A stretch of DNA of 5,317 nt, taken from Chitinophagaceae bacterium (GTDB lineage: Bacteria; Bacteroidota; Bacteroidia; Chitinophagales; Chitinophagaceae). Made by a program: the position numbers and the translations under genes. The notes beneath the pieces were generated by a model. It was given only the letters and a program-made list of their open reading frames with translations, was not told the origin of the DNA and did no database searches. Shown piece after piece: positions 5,317-5,317 of the stretch. The stretch's first letter is position 1; the number at the start of each line of letters is the position of its first letter. Location of the stretch: NCBI GenBank assembly GCA_023251285.1, contig JAHEZB010000210.1, forward strand, positions 1-5,317, given 5' to 3'.

Positions 5317-5317
5317 T

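Overview
The window looks like a piece of chromosome from a Bacteroidota bacterium, most likely a Chitinophaga/Niastella-type soil relative. This is inferred from moderate-to-low GC, A/T-rich leaders without strong Shine-Dalgarno sequences, and the mix of protein families (secreted metal-dependent amidohydrolase, GH19 chitinase, DUF433 and TPM remnants). No rRNA, tRNA, CRISPR array or intact mobile element was recognised.

Layout: (1) 1-258 (+) is the C-terminal end of a protein with beta-propeller, lectin-like repeats, cut by the left edge. (2) 259-1821 is about 1.5 kb without an intact gene. It reads as a gene graveyard: an 11-bp repeat arranged as a large palindrome (424-469), a frameshifted TPM-domain remnant (568-1054), a GC-rich cluster of hairpins (1325-1415), a DUF433 antitoxin-like remnant broken by two compensating frameshifts (1501-1722), and the first ~30 codons of what looks like its DUF5615/PIN-like toxin partner (1715-1810). 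(3) 1822-3237 (+) is an intact exported amidohydrolase with all metal ligands present. (4) 3238-3445 is a short convergent intergenic stretch. (5) 3446-4645 (-) is an intact 399-residue protein of unknown function. (6) 4828-5316 (-) is the C-terminal part of a GH19 chitinase cut by the right edge.

The intact genes do not form an obvious pathway. The chitinase and the propeller protein fit a polymer-degrading, surface-active lifestyle, and the amidohydrolase is probably periplasmic and acts on a small amide, dipeptide or cyclic substrate. The unknown gene and the chitinase point the same way but are separated by 182 bp, so a shared transcript is uncertain. The most notable content is the decayed toxin-antitoxin module and the two structured repeats in the left half. 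The two long uninterrupted ORFs on the right argue that the frameshifts on the left are real decay rather than general sequencing error, but raw reads would be needed to settle this.
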